From NCBI GenBank assembly GCA_037951165.1, contig JBBDHG010000009.1, positions 12,984,501-13,048,500 on the forward strand: a DNA stretch of 64,000 nucleotides, given 5' to 3'. Source of the DNA: Lophius americanus (taxonomy: Eukaryota; Chordata; Actinopteri; Lophiiformes; Lophiidae). Below are positions 1 through 14,125 of this stretch, piece by piece. Both the position numbers and the translations under genes were made by a program. Every line of letters starts with the position of its first letter. The stretch's first letter is position 1. The notes beneath the pieces are model-generated. The model did no database searches. It saw nothing but the letters and a program-made list of their open reading frames with translations, and was not told the origin of the DNA.

Positions 1-1984
1 AGTTACTTCCGAGCATTCCCTTTTTGTCGCATTCTTCTTCTTGGCGCATGTTGGCAGTCGGCAACCAGCTCATCGTGGCATTATCGACACCTTATGAACG
101 GGAGTATGGATCATCTGCGCTTGTCAGAAAGCGGTTTCCAATTTAGTGGGTCGATGCACGTAAACACGGGGTCGGAAAAGATCACAGGTTATGTAAACAG
201 GCGACCGACATTACAATTCAAAAAGGTTTAATTTGGATAAGAGAGAACTGTCCCATGTAAACCCACCTACTGACATCTTTTTGGCAACAAAGTATCACCT
301 GTCACTTATTTCTTCACTTTAACATACTTTATTAGTATTCTGAACCCAATAACATGTAAGATTACGATTAGGGATGACGTTGGCACGATCCCAGGATCCA
401 ACCTGTAGAAACCCCATTTCTCATTTCCGTCTGCATTTGGCTTCTGAATGAAAGTTTGGGCACCCTTGTGAACAAACATATTTTGTACCATTGTAATTGA
501 ACCCAGGGCATAGCATGCAACCATGGTGATGTGGCTTGATTAGGATCTTATGTAAAGCCAACTAATTGGTAGAGCCTGGTAAACTACTTTTAGCATTCGG
601 AATCATACCATTATAATCAATTGACGTATAATCCACAAAGATGAGATATATCACCCACCTACATATTGATGTTGATCTTTTTCCACGCTGTCACCCAAAA
701 CAGATTACCCCTACTCAAATATATAATGATAATGAATGTATCCCCCGTCTGAGTATTTTGATTTTGATGCCCTGTCATTTGGACTGCTGTCGTGTAAAAG
801 GTCCTCACAAATCTCACAAAGTTAAGTAAAGTGAAAGAAATGATTCAGAATCCAATTCAAAATGTAATCAACGTTTTGTTGGCTCAAAATCCATCTCAAC
901 ACAACATTTAATCATCATCACAGTTTTTTAAGACAGGCAGATAGAAAAATAACACGTATGGGGTATGATCACATAACCTGCTCCATTTCTCATTTACGGC
1001 ATTTACAACAGAAGAAGCGAGTAGGGTGTGGCAGCATTTTACAGCCTGAGCTACTAAGAGAGATTTTCCGATGTCCCTCAAGTGCAGTGCAAGTGCTCAT
1101 ACTGTCCACTGAAGCATTAATTGAGATTTACTTCAAATATTAATGCAATGATGCATTTAGTGCAAACGGACAATAACTCCCCACTCCATTCACATGATGT
1201 GCTGGCAGGGTGCAGCGCAGCAAGGAGATGCAAAGTGACATTATTGCTTCAAGCAGCATCTTTCTCCCGGCATGTGAGGGGCTGTTGCATAGAAGCCTGA
1301 AGTTTCAAGTCGGATTGGGAGAAAGATGAAGTACTTGTGCAAGGGTTTGTGCACAGTTTGATGACATGCTTCCCAGAAGTTAAGACTTAATGGTAGCAAA
1401 AATCTCTCTCTTTCTGCCTCGGAACAAGAAATGCTCAACTGATCAGTCCCGACGCTTTCTCACTATCGGATTTCCGCCCTCTTTCATGTAGAAGTGGGGT
1501 TCTTCATTTGGTTTAACAGTGTGTCAGGGTGCTTTCAGGTCACAGCTTTTAGGTGCTTTTAGGTTACGTGAATGCGCTGAGCAGCTCCTGAAGGCTATGG
1601 GGAATCCACATGAGTGGGTGATCAAGGATGACGGCTGGATGGAAATACAGACATTCAAATGCTCTCAACATCCAGAAAGACTTAACTCGATGAGCTGGTG
1701 CCAAACAGCATATAAACGTGCACTTGCATGTGTGAACTTGCTACAACTATACGCTAATGAGGCATATAAACCCTGACCGCAGGTACAGGCTTGCCGTTGT
1801 GGCTGCATGAGGAGGAGGTGGAGGAAAAGAGATTGGGGCTAGATTTCTGATATAAATGCAGAAACAAGTACTGCTTCCAGTCTGTATTAAAAGTCACTGA
1901 TTGAATCTGGTGCTCTCAAGGACTTTGAAATAGCGGAAGTGCTTAGTTTGTAGTTTTGTAAGGCACTATAATATCCCATAACAT
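1..1984. other. no gene seen (5' of otud7a)
   Basis: Only short ORFs without family resemblance or splice-supported structure; no repeat recognised. Confidence 0.6.
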
Positions 1985-2330
1985 TGGCGCAGCTGTAGCT
2001 TAATGGGTAGAGCGGTTGTCTCGCAATCGTAAGACAGCCGGTTCAAGTCCCAGTACCTTTACATGTCTTAGGGTCCTTGAGCAAGACTCTGAACCCAATA
2101 TGGTGCCCGGATGTTGAAAGGGGTTGCCCACTGGTCCGTCAGGTAAGGGTCAAATACAAAAAAATAATTTCCTTATGTTGTACCGTGTGTGACTGATTGT
2201 GATCGAAAAGTGATTGTGTTAAAAAAGGAGAAATTGTGATAGTGGTTATTATGATAATTATTATTATTATTATTACATGAAAGTGCCAGGGCACATAAAT
2301 GTGCTGTATTATGATGTAAAAAAATAAATC
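1985..2330 (+). repeat. tRNA-derived SINE
   Basis: Positions 1995..2060 resemble a tRNA with an A-box-like TAGCTTAATGGG and a B box GTTCAAGTCC (2041..2050). They are followed by GGGTCCTTGAGCAAGACTCT, a motif typical of teleost SINE bodies. The head no longer forms a clean tRNA cloverleaf and there is no separate intact tRNA. The 3' limit, at an A/T-rich tail after a (TTA)n tract, is approximate; family not assigned. Confidence 0.7.
2249..2274. repeat. (ATT)n microsatellite
   Basis: Short run of ATT/TTA triplets inside the SINE 3' tail. Confidence 0.85.
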
Positions 2331-5048
2331 ATGTTGATTGCTAATACAAGACAGGGTGTTTTCACGATATGTTGCCCATGTTTATACATTATATAACTTC
2401 CTTAATGTCACATTACTTTCACTCACTGGGTTTTCCCTGTTTCTGCCCCTATTTTTTTCTCAATTTCATAAGTAATAGCTCTACAATAGTGGTATAAAAA
2501 AATCTGATTTTAGTGTTTCCATCTCTTAACAGTCAGTGTCGAAAAACAAGGCTTTTTTTCTGACCATAACTCATCAGGGGGAACTTTTCTGTGCACAGAC
2601 ATGTGAATAAGTCCTGCATGAGTATGAATACCATCCTTTATTAATTGTCTTCTGTATTTTGGCAGCACTTTGCGGAGGTACTTGTTCTTTTGGCTTCTGT
2701 ACACACTTTGTTTAGCGAATATGAAGTGGTTCATGTTTTTGCACACATACACTCCTGAGACAGGGATTATGGGATGGTTATCTATCAGCGTTGAATAGAG
2801 CAGTATGAGCCTGTTGGTGCCCAGCCCTGGCAACAGCAGCCCAGCTCATATGTTCACAGTCGGCCCTATGGATCCGGTCATCCAAGCCAGAATGTAAGAT
2901 TTTATTCTCTGCAAGCATTGAAGAATCCAAACTACTCAGAAGGATTAGACTCTTTGAGGTTTGAGTAACGTCATTTATGTTTAACCAACAAGCCCTCGTC
3001 GTACGCTCTACACTTGCTAGACAGGTAGGTTGACCCTATTTGTTAATTGAGTTCAGGTTTTTGGTTTCAAAGGTAAATTTTACTCCGAGCCACCTACGTG
3101 GGGGAAAGCTGTTGACTGACCGCCACTGTAGATGGATTTAGAGGATGGATGAATTCTGTTTTTCCATATGTTTAATATTGTTTTAAAATAAACTATGTTA
3201 CTACTTGTGAGTAATCTGAGAATAAACACAAACAAATACCAATATTTACATTTCTTTATGGATAAAAAGGCTCTTACTTGATCATATTACAGTCACACCA
3301 TGAGACAAAACAATCCATGAATTTGCTCGGAAATTATGTGATAACTGCTGCATCAAATTTAATAGACATACCGCAAAGCATATTATTCCACACAATTTTT
3401 GTGCGTTAGGACTACCAGGACTTTCCATTTGGCAAAATTTAACAGTCTGTTTACCCTAAATGTGCCAAAAATGGTATTTTGACCCCAGATAGGGATTTTG
3501 GCTGCAAAATTACCACTGTGTCTCCTAGGAGGAGATCTATATTTAAAAAAAAACTCCTAGAAAGCCAACTTTATCAACGGGCCTTTATTTAGTATAATTC
3601 ACTCTTTGCACGGTATGTTTTGTGTGTCAGACATCTTTTAAGTATTTTCTTATTTTTAACAAAGCACTTTTGGGACATATAGCATGTGAAGTTAAATTGT
3701 TTCATGTATACCAGATCAAATAATGTAATTTATATCAGAGCATATGTAGAAATCGATTGAAAATGTGGAGGATTATTACAGAGTTGCGCATCTGTCAGAA
3801 AGTCTTGTTTATTAGTCTCATGAAACAAATAGGCTCCAGAGATTGATGAAATAATGAAACTGTTAAATCTGTGAAGATTGGGCAATAATGAGGAGGTGGA
3901 AACTGCCCGTGATTGCAACATGGAAGAACTGGAGGTACATAGAGACTTGAACACAGAGCAGCAAAGACAATAGGCTGACAATGAAGGCGTTGGACAGATG
4001 TGACCAGCCGATGAGAACAACTGGTGTCTCAGTTGACAGCTGAAAGGGTGTGAGAGGTGTGAATGACAGGACAGGAAATCAGCTCTGGCCCAAGTGCACT
4101 ACTGGATATTCTCCTTGACTAAACATTCATCAGAGTTTCATACAGTACATGATAATGTCTTACAGTATGTGCTTGTAGTAGTGTAACCAAAGACATGTCA
4201 CTTGGTGTAGTTAGCAATAATTATGAGAATCTAATCTCTTCTTAAAATCTTTCTACATGAACAGGGTTATTGCAAAAACATTCTGCAAGAGGAAGAGGTG
4301 CAGAGCTTTTGAAGGTTTGGAGTGAGAAAGACACACTCTGAGGCTTCATGAGAGGGAAATTGATAGTGTATCTAGTTTTATTACTAACATTGAATCATTT
4401 TACGTTTAAAGTTTAATTTGAAAGAAAATCGGACCTGCCAATCACAACAGTGTTTAAGTGCAAGATTCTGCACTTAAAAGTTAAAGTAATCAATCTCCAA
4501 AAGTTTGCTACAAACTAAAGAAAACAATTCACATTCAAAAACAAAGTCACAGTGGTAACACATTTAGAAGAACGGAGCCTGTGTGGATAAATTATTTCCT
4601 TAAAAAAAATTTGCAGTCCTTAGAAAAACCAACACTACTAGTCTTACACTAAAGAGAACTGAACTCCCACTAGCTAACGTGACATAAAATCTAATATAAC
4701 TCATATCCTATGCCATGTGTTTTGGCAAGCCAGGCACGGTTCTGGCTCACTACTGCCACCTCGGTATTTAAGGAATCTTGAGTAAAATCAAAGCTGTTTA
4801 AGGTCATGTGATGATCTATATTATATTGGATTTTAGATATTTGATATTTGTCGCTATTTAGGTAATTAGATCCCCAAAAAGTCGGGGATATAATTCCGTT
4901 AGTTCCACCGCTGCACATTCGTAATGACGCATTTACCCAAAATTGTCCTATAGACCTTAGTGCGAGGAAGAACTCGATTGATTTTGGAAAAGCCTGGTTG
5001 TATAGTACTAAGCGCTAAATTCATCTCTGAAAGTTTTCTGGCCATCAT
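2331..5048. other. no gene seen
   Basis: AT-rich non-coding sequence. The longest ORFs (107 and 96 codons, minus strand at 2510..2833 and 3730..4020) show no domain or conserved motif. Confidence 0.6.
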
Positions 5049-5310
5049 TTCTCAACCGTTTGTCCTATTTTGTATGTATATATATATATCATCAAATTTG
5101 ACTCTAGTAGTTCATGTTTTACTCACTAGAGCGATTTTTTATTGAGAAAAATCAACATCTTTTCTCAACCGTTGGTCCGATTTAGTAGAAATTTGATGCA
5201 TATGAAATGACTCAAGGAGATTTATCTGTCTATATCATATTTTACTCTATAAGTTCATATTCAACCCACTAGAGGGAGCTTTCTTTTTGAAAAACTTTTT
5301 TTTTTGGACA
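5049..5310. repeat. two-copy tandem repeat, 110-150 bp unit
   Basis: The motif TTTCTCAACCGTTTGTCC at about 5049 recurs as TTTCTCAACCGTTGGTCC at 5161. Each copy ends in a CACTAGAG box (about 5124 and 5267) followed by a T-rich run. The copies are diverged and the second carries an extra stretch. The ending resembles a dispersed fish repeat, but I cannot name the family. Confidence 0.6.
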
Positions 5311-6520
5311 TAACTTCACATTCAATTTGAGAAGATCAGCCAGAGGGATTCAATCAGGGGAGTGTTTGCTTGAACCCTTGCTGTCAGAGATGAAAGCATA
5401 GGCCTGGTTATGCCTTTGATTTCTAACGGATTTTTGACTGATATGACTCCGATATTTTTATTCTATTATTTTATTCTTTTCATTTAAGTTTAAATTGGCA
5501 GTTTTGTAAGAGGTTCTCATTTACAGTCATTAAACTTACGTTTTTGAATATAAATAAACTTGTAAAGCTCCTATAGGGACTTATTAATAGACTGCATTTC
5601 AAAAGAATAAGTCCATTATAAAAAGAGATGAGATGATTATGGTTATGAACATAAATTGATTTTCTGATTCGTGAGCATAACATTCATAAATGTCAGTCCA
5701 CTCCGTGCTCTCACAGAACTCACTCGCAGAATTTAATCATCTTAGCCAAAACATAAAGCACCTCTTAAGAGCATAACTATAAATACTTCCGTTAACCTCT
5801 GTGTGCATGCATACGTTCTACCGCCTGATCATTTTCCAGATACAGAGGAAACGTGGTGCTAAGAGTTTGTACATGATGTTTATCTCCCACCTGCTGTGTA
5901 TTTGCCCTACATGTGGGCGATCGCTGTTCACTATGGAGACAGATATCTCAGCTATAACTCATCCTGTTACTCTGAGACGGCCATGTAGGAACATCACAGA
6001 AAGGCGGACCAATAGAAAGCTGTATAAATAACAAAGAAGCTTCTGTCCATGAAATACACATACATGTATTATTTTTCATGTAAATATACTGCGATCAGCC
6101 GTACCATTTTAACAACCTTCCTTATATAGTGTAGGTCCCGCTTTTGCTGCAAATGTTAAGCTCTGAGCACAATGGATCCAACAGCTCCCTTGGTGGCTCA
6201 CTTAGAATTATTATGGTTTTGCTTTCATTTAAATTTTTTATTATTTTTGATAAATATATGTTTTATTAGTTTCCCCACAAAAGATATATGTCTCAAAGTT
6301 TTTGTTTTTATTTTACATCTTTTGACAGGATTGCTCACGAAGCTTTGAACAGATTTTGTTGGAATTCTTTGGAAGGTGGTGTATGATCTGGGAAATAACA
6401 TGATTTTCTACAAAATTCTACAGAATGGCTACTAAGATGAAATGGTAGCTGAAACAGGGCTGATTCTATTTGTGGGTAGAAGCCAAAAAAAAATTACCAT
6501 TATTGGGAACTTCTCAAATA
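5311..6520. other. no gene seen
   Basis: AT-rich sequence without recognisable coding or repeat structure. Confidence 0.55.
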
Positions 6521-6960
6521 GTGGTGCACCGATCGATCGGCACCGGAAAGCTTATTTTGATATGATCTGCTAAGCAGCCTCAGTATGAGCAACCATGTCT
6601 ACAAACATCTCACCAGCTTGAAAATCTTTCACTGTGAATGGAGAAAGCACAAAGCTCACAATTTATAACACTTGTAAGGCCAAAAAAGCTTTGGAGGAAC
6701 AACCACGAAAACGTTTGGGACAAAGAACTTAATCAGACACTTCCAAATGTATCGTCCCGAGGAACATACCAAGTTTGAAGAAGCTTACGTTGACAGAGTA
6801 ACTGAAGCTAGTGAGAGTAAAGAGCAAGCGACGGGGCTGCTGGATTTATGTATGTTGTCAGTTATTGTTTTAAAAATTTCAAGAAAAACATTTTGGAAAA
6901 CTCTCCCAGCATCTCTCTGCAACCGTTCGTCATGATTCCGTATTGAAGCGGCAGTTTTTC
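6521..6960 (+). mobile_element. hAT-type transposon relic with BED zinc finger remnant
   Basis: The left end GTGCACCGATCGATCGG (from 6524) is typical of a fish hAT terminal repeat. Downstream, the frame around 6629..6690 reads FTVNGESTKLTIYNTCKAK and, after a frameshift, another reads TTKTFGTKNLIRHFQMYRPE EH (about 6702..6770). Together these look like a BED-type finger with its C-x2-C (first Cys apparently Tyr) and the distal His pair. The catalytic DDE region and right end are not visible. A broken relic, not a gene. Confidence 0.65.
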
Positions 6961-9900
6961 ATAATCAAGGAGTCATATTATTAGGGTCCAGCTTTAACGG
7001 CACTGTTGCCATTAGGTGCAATGATAAAATGGGGTAAATAATCTGCTATTTTGTCAATGGTTTAAACTCCTAGTTGTATATCTGACATCAATGGCTACAG
7101 TTTGATGTCCTTTGATTTCAGTCTGTGTAACTGCAGGGTCTGTAGTCCACATGCTGAGGGCACAGTGGCGGAGAATTCAGTTAACTGTCCAGTTGATGGT
7201 TAAGAAAAAAAGAAATTCATTTTGTCTTTCACTGTCTATAAATGGGCTGCTCTAGATATGGAGGTTCTGCAGGAAGAGTTCTCCAGGTTGCTGGACCAAA
7301 GGGGGAAAACTATGCTGCATTTGATTGCTACTGTGAGTTTAAGGACAATACACAACTTGGCTGTATTCTACTACACCTGCATCTGTTCCTTTATAGAGAA
7401 ATTAAACGATTATAAAAGAGCAAGATCGTCTGAGTCAGGAAGCAGCAGCTGCTTGCAAGGCCACACGTTTTCATTTAGACCACAATCAAAGATGCAACGT
7501 GCAGTGAACATTGTCTGTTCATCTGTGACCCAAATATATCAGCATACACACTCAAATCTGCTAATCACATGGTGTGGGAACATGCAGAGTGTTCCCTCTT
7601 AATACTGCTAAATGTTTAACATTCGTAATTTACTTTCACAGCAAATTTAATTATGCTATTCTGTACTAATTTAGTACTATAGTATTACAGTACTGTGGGA
7701 TTTATTATTATAATGCATTTGCTCTTTAAAAATATGTAGGAAAAAAAATAAAAAATGTTTTATTAAGTAGAGTGAAATACAATTGATAAAATATAATATT
7801 ATTTGAAATACTCAAGTAAAGTAATTATAAGTAATTATTATAGAGAATAAGAGCCCAGATTGTATTCCCTTCTTCTCCAGCTGTGTGGAGATTACAATAA
7901 TAGAAAGGTAATTTTATCATTTGTCGAGTAAATTCCAGTTATTAAGTACCAAATCAAATCAAAGCAAAGGTCGAGGCCATATTCTTTAATTATCCCCCCG
8001 TCACCAGTTAAGGGGGAGGTGGAGTATTTCAATGGGTTTCTTCCATCACGTTCATCCTGTTGATTACATTTCTTTAGAGCAGATCTTAATATTTTTCAAC
8101 AAAACATTCTAAACACAAAAACCATCTACTGCCTCTTTTTTTCTTTTAATGTTTTTTTTTTTTTTGCAACCCAAATAACTTTTTCCATGTGTCTTTCTTT
8201 TATAACATTTAAACCATGTGGGTTGGGTACACATGATGCGTATTTAATGCATAGGTTTGTTAACAGTTAACCTTTTTTACACAGAGATGCATTTAGCTCA
8301 GCTGTGTTCTTTCTTTGTAGCATGTTGTTGTTTTGCAAGCGAACGAGATGTTACTCATTTCTCACCAGCGTTCGCGTTTACAGTGTGACGTATTCCCTGA
8401 ACTCATGTGACTTTGTGAACAACAAATTAACATGGGAAAGACCATGATTAAATGGGGGGAGAGTAGCTTTTGGACCTCGTGCTTCGTGCCTCGTCCTCTC
8501 AGCACAATCGAAAACCAAGAAACCACCAGGGTGGAACAAAAATGAACAGAGACAAAAAAAACTTTATCACAGGAAATGGAAAGTCTGTCTCAGAGGAGTC
8601 ATACAGCAGTTGTTTTACACAATGAAGCTCTAGATGAAGTTCTGTTTGGAAGACTATCCTGTTGCACACTCCAGCCACAGTCATCCCTCACAACAACTCA
8701 TACCTATTTATCAGCAGTCTCAGCAGAGTCATCATCCACTACCACCACTATCCAGAGTCCAATATACCTGCTGTTGCTCAGGACAGAGACCCTTTGTTCA
8801 CAATCCACCTGAAGAGTTTGAGCATGAAAGACTTCCTAACAGACTAATTATCACACATCATCTGTTGTAATAAACAATTTTACTTTTCTACTTTACTTCA
8901 TTCTTTGTCCCCTCTGATTGAAATGCTTCTCCAACAAGGAACTCAGTTTAGATTTGCTACCTTTAAATATTGTCCACTCCATTTACATCTAAGTCAAAAT
9001 TCTTAAAGGTCAGTTACATTGTACACATTTTTTGGACTAAAGAGAGGATGTATGTGTACTAAAGAGCCTCTCTCTGTCAAAACCTCATGAGATACGAAGA
9101 AATCTTCTGCTCTCAAGTTCAAGATAAATACCAGTTAAGAGAGACAAAAAAGTAGATTAATGGTAATTCTCGATAAAAAACATTAACTTTCTTTCTCACT
9201 GCCAGTTTAGCAGAGGTAGTAACAGTTTTTGTAACGTTCATATTCAACAGGGTTGAGTTAGACAGGCAGAGTAGCCCGCCTTAAACAGGGTGTTAAAGCA
9301 TCCCTTTTTCCTAATAACTGCTACCCAGACAAGCTCTTTATTCTACTCGCAAATAATCTCTTTTATTGTAGGAATGTTATTCAAGGGGCCTTGGATGATT
9401 GTACTTTTATTCCATGTTGGCCAAGCAGCATTGGTTGAAGTAGAAATAGTACCTGTCTGTGACTTTCTCATTCGAACTCTCAATAAGTCATGGTTCAGGT
9501 TTTTTGAATACCACAATTTAACAAATTCGCTGTCAATTCAAGGGAGAAATTGCTCTGAGGTCAAAGTCAACCCATAATGCTATGATTAAAGTTGCTGTCA
9601 TTGATTTGGGGGATACTCTGATGACAAATATGAAGGTTTTGGCTTGCTCATATGAATCATGTATGAAGCTGAAGTTTACATTTCATTCACACTTTCTTGT
9701 TTTATCGCTTAAAAGTTGGAAAAGCATGTTGGGGTAGCCGGAACCATGGCAGAATCACTTTCTCCATGTGTGCTCGCCTCCATGTGCCACATAAATGACA
9801 TATCTGCCCGCTGAATCATGCAGGGCTGACCTCCTCTGCATCAGCATGTTTGCATCTCGTTATGTAAAGTCAAACATCATGGGGCTGGCGCTGCACTTTC

Positions 9901-10617
9901 TTTCCTACGTCGGTGTTTAGGAGACACACACACCTGCATCTTAATTTCCCGCACAGAAAATGCAATGACGTCAGAAGACCTTCAGAAGGTGGGCTCTGTT
10001 TCAGGTACAAACTTCAGGCAGTTTGGACTCTGTTTATGGAAAATGTGTACGAGCATCGAAGAAGAAATGAAGTTGCTTTAGAGAGATCAGTCCTCAGGCT
10101 TTTGATGTGATGTTATTAGAGCATTTGTCTTTTTTTTTTTGTTTCTAAATGAGGTATGAGGATTTACATATATGAACGGATGAGCAGCCACAGCCGTGTC
10201 AGTTTGGCGTTGTGTGGTGATCAGAACAGAGCACCAAAGCTTTGTGTTTCAAGATTATCACTTTCAGTATTTGTGTGTGTTTTCAGGATTCCATCCCTCC
10301 CTGGTGTCTTCCTCTCCTCTGAAGTCATGGACTAGAGCTGCGTCTGATCCTGACAGTCGTCACATGGCTTCTCAACAACCGTCAGCAAAAATACAGAAAG
10401 TAGGTGTGATTATTTACACAAGAATCTCAATCAACTTTTTAAATAACTTTAAAATGAGGTGCTCCTTATTTTCACAATCATCAGTAGATCCTACCGAAAC
10501 ACCAAAACCAACAAGGAACTGATCCAAATCAGCCACTAATCTTAAATTGACCATTAGAAATGAATGCATGATTAACTATGCTGCTGTTGTGATGGAAGAG
10601 ACACCAGTTTATCCTCA
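6961..10617. other. no gene seen
   Basis: A 126-codon ORF at 7222..7602 (+) and overlapping short ORFs at 8576..8870 have no recognisable domain. A T tract occurs near 8152. Otherwise featureless. Confidence 0.55.
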
Positions 10618-10872
10618 AACAGTCCCAGGTACTGAACACTGGCCTGCTGAGCGATCAGGTCTTTGGTATTTATTGAACGGTCTACTCATCTACATCAGAA
10701 AAGCCCAGGGCCTTGAAATGTTTAAATCTTTGATGAAACCTATTTTTTTTCTCCCATTTGAGTTTAGCTTTGACACCTCTTTTTAATCTGCACATTTTAG
10801 ATGTTTATTTTCATGCTTCTTTTCTTTTCTTTTATCCTTTCCTCTTGCTTGATTTTAACTGATTATCTGAGA
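10618..10872 (+). mobile_element. L2-like LINE 3' fragment
   Basis: Shares an extended match with 34590..34812, including the segment CTCATTCACATCAGAA (10685 region differs slightly) and TTTAGCTTTGACA. It corresponds to the C-terminal coding end and 3' UTR of an L2-like element; no complete ORF remains. Confidence 0.7.
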
Positions 10873-13800
10873 AAGGTGTCGCATGGATATGCATTTTACC
10901 TCAGAGAAGAACTTATGCGATAGACAACTCAAAGGCAAAGAAGACCTACAAGTAAACTCCATCATGGGTAAATGTAAGATCAAGGACAGGCGGGTGAAGA
11001 ACGACAAATGTTGTGGCTGGCTGAAAGTACCCAAGGATTCATATGCAGCCGGATGTGAATTTGTCACACTCGGCCATATTTTAAAAGAAAATTTTATTTT
11101 TGCATTTATTTGATTGGCATTTGATTTTGCGTATTTGATCTGATGGAACAGGTTTAGTAGTAGTCAAGCCTAGGATTTTGTAGTTCAGCTGCAACCAGGC
11201 ATTAATGCAGTTTACTAGTCTCTTTTGATTTATTGTAGTTTCTGAGAGGGCAAATATTTTTTCACATAGATTACATTTTTGGTTCAATGAACCTATCTTC
11301 CTTTAAAAGTTGTATTTTGTGTTGTTTTTATGTTAAAATTTGTGTTAGGATCTGACCCTGTTTTGGATGAGATACACATGACAATTAAATCTTGAGGGGG
11401 TCACAAACTTTTCACAGAACTGGAAATGTAGAAAAATCACTTAATTGAAAGGTGAATGTTGCCCCTAAAGTGAACTAAAAGTATCTGTAAGATGGAAAAA
11501 ACTTGAGCGAGGTTTAAGGTTACCTGTATGTAAGTGGGGTACCTGTGAAGGTGTACCCAACCACTTTTCTTGGTGCCTTAAATAACACACCACATAAGTA
11601 CACCGAAGATTTATCGATCCAGTACAGACAGTAGTCCTATACAAATGTAGGCTACGCTTAACTCCTGGTTGAGTGACTCGGGATGAAAACCTAATTTCCC
11701 AGTAGTCTCATGGTGTCGTCTTGACCATTCGATCAAATAAAATATATAGTTCTGAGATATAAACTTTGTTCTCATTGGATTTGTTGAAAATGAGATAATA
11801 GACATCCCTAATCATTTAAAGTACAACCATTCAAGCTCACTGTGCTGTTATAATGTCTTTTCTATCAAAGCCTCGCCCATTATGTGTGTTTCAAATATGC
11901 AAATCAACATTATATTAATCAGGAAGATGAAGGGTTCCGATGGCCCACATGGTTTTTATGTCACATTTGGTGTTTCTGAGTGGTAATGAAGTCCCACAGG
12001 GAAAGCGATCTGAATTGGGCTGCTCTCAAGGGAGAATATGAGGTCACTACTTATATTAGTCATAGATTCAGGCTTGTCGCTACTCGTTGCTAAACTCAAC
12101 AACTTTTGTCTTCCAAAACTTTATTCTAATTCTCTGCTGATTGGCAGCCTATTATTCTGTACGGGCTTAAATGTCTGTCCAACGAGAGTATAATAATGTG
12201 TGCATTTGTAGTCTCTTTGGTCATAAGAATGACATTGCTCACCTTTTACAATTTTAGCTGTCAGTCGGTTGGATATATTTGGCAGCAAGGGAACATTTTG
12301 AATCTCAAAGTTGATGTTTTGGAAGCAGGAAAAAATGGGAAGCATTGTAGTTACTTTGAAAGGGGTTAAATTGTGATCACTCAATGTCTGGTTTAGATTA
12401 TGTAATAAACTGTAAGTCATTTTGGGAGGTTTGTACCTGCTTAGAGTGATCTAAGAAAGCCCAAAAGGGTTATGAGCGACCAACGCTCATAACAAACTAA
12501 GAAGGCCTACTGTAGCATAAACTTCTGAAATAGTTAATGCTGACTCAACGGACAGAACGACACTGAAGACACTGTCATTCATAGGAACCCCCAATATGAG
12601 GCAAATGGCTTTAATGTTATGGCTCATCAATGTTTGCTCAGAATTACTTTCAAACCTGTGTTTGATTCCTGAGGAATCCTGTAATTGAAATGAACAAAAC
12701 TTGGCTTTATAAAGTCAAATATTTAGGTGATGTCTCAAAAAAGCAGCATCAGTCAAAGCAATCAACCAAAATATTATGATCTCCCTCTGCTTCATGAACT
12801 TTTGGCAACTGTTGCTGACCACCCAGTGTCTCCTGTAGCTAACGTATCCTTAGAGTACAACAATGATATGAGTAAGCAAATTTTGGTCAGCTAAACTACA
12901 GCAGAATTGCAGTTTTGAACTGTTGATAGTAATGTGATGAAGACTATGGTTGATGGATTCTTAGCATGAAACATTATTTTTTCTGATGTCAACAATCATT
13001 CACAGCTCAGGTTACTTTCTTTGTCCAGAGGTGTTATAAGGCACTCTAAAGTCTACCTTTCAGAATATTTAAACACATTAATATAATTCTGTCAGAGTAA
13101 TCCACTAATAATCCTCAGCCTCAGACACATAAAATATATTATACCCAAATACCAGTGCTTTGGTGTTGGCTCTATTACGTATCTACTGGCTCATAAGACT
13201 ATGCCGGACCCTGAAGGACAGGCATGTCCTTTGGCAAGACATGGTAGTTCCCAGCATGCTGTCTCACTCTTTTTTGATCAGAGCTGCAGACCTGAGCAGC
13301 CACCAAAACTCCAGTCTTCACACAGAGGGCTTGATTTCAGAGCTGCGATCCTGTGGGTGTATGTTTCTTCGCCGACAGACCACCGTTCATCTAACACCCA
13401 CATGGCCTCAAGTGGAATGAAAGCTTTGCATGCATACTCAGTCTTTCCATTGGCTGAGGTAGTGCATCTTGTTGTTTATGACCTAACAAGGCGATATGTC
13501 TTGATCATTTAGAGCACAAGTGTTAAAGCCGTGAGGTGCAGCTTGGATCTTATGAAATAAGCTTCCAGTGAATCACCCGGCTCCAGAAGCAGTCGCCAAG
13601 CGTCCTTACGTAGAGTCTAGCTCTGAGTGCTGATGCTGGATCATACGCAGACACCCCTGGCTGAAGTCTGGTGACAGGAAGAGGGTTAGTGCTGTTATGA
13701 TCACGGGCAGTCGGCCAAAGGCTTTGGAGATAGGCAGGTGCATCCCGGATACGACCTCTGGCCACGTTGTTGATATTACATCTGTGCTACTGGATATTAT

Positions 13801-14052
13801 GTTATGACTGGGAGCCAGAGTTGGGAGGGGCACTGGAAGTGGGATGCTATTCACATTGATATAAACTATCAGCTCTTTTAAGCATTACACATCAGTACCA
13901 GCAGGTTGAGTATACTCACGGGGATTGAAATAAGAGAAACGGGGCCAGACAGTTTGTGTTTTCTCATATGGGTTAGTGAGCAATGAGTTTTAAACTTCTA
14001 TGGATTAGGTGGTGTGATAAAGGCCTCCCCTTTGTCTCATTGCTGTTTCCAG
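10873..14052. other. no gene seen; sequence leading to the otud7a first coding exon
   Basis: No coding exon recognised. The last 40 bp form a pyrimidine-rich tract with CTGTTTCCAG, read as a splice acceptor, so the region is probably an otud7a 5' intron. Confidence 0.55.
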
Positions 14053-14125
14053 ATGAGTACGTGAAGACTGGCGTCCACCAAGGCCACCGCTGCACCGTGG
14101 GCAGCGCACACACATGATCACATGA
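14053..14125 (+). promoter_or_regulatory. otud7a: two four-codon upstream ORFs before the otud7a start
   Basis: If the exon starts at the acceptor ending 14052, its first bases are ATGAGTACGTGA (Met-Ser-Thr-stop, 14053..14064). A second mini-ORF ATGATCACATGA (14114..14125) ends overlapping the main ATG at 14122. Both would reduce or tune initiation at Met1. That the 14053..14121 stretch is transcribed is an inference. Confidence 0.45.

Noticed and set aside
1985..2060. Possible functional tRNA gene
   Set aside because: The A/B-box-like sequences lie in a SINE body with the SINE-specific tail, and the cloverleaf arms do not pair cleanly.
7222..7602. 126-codon ORF as a gene
   Set aside because: No domain, no splice context and AT-rich flanks; nothing supports translation.
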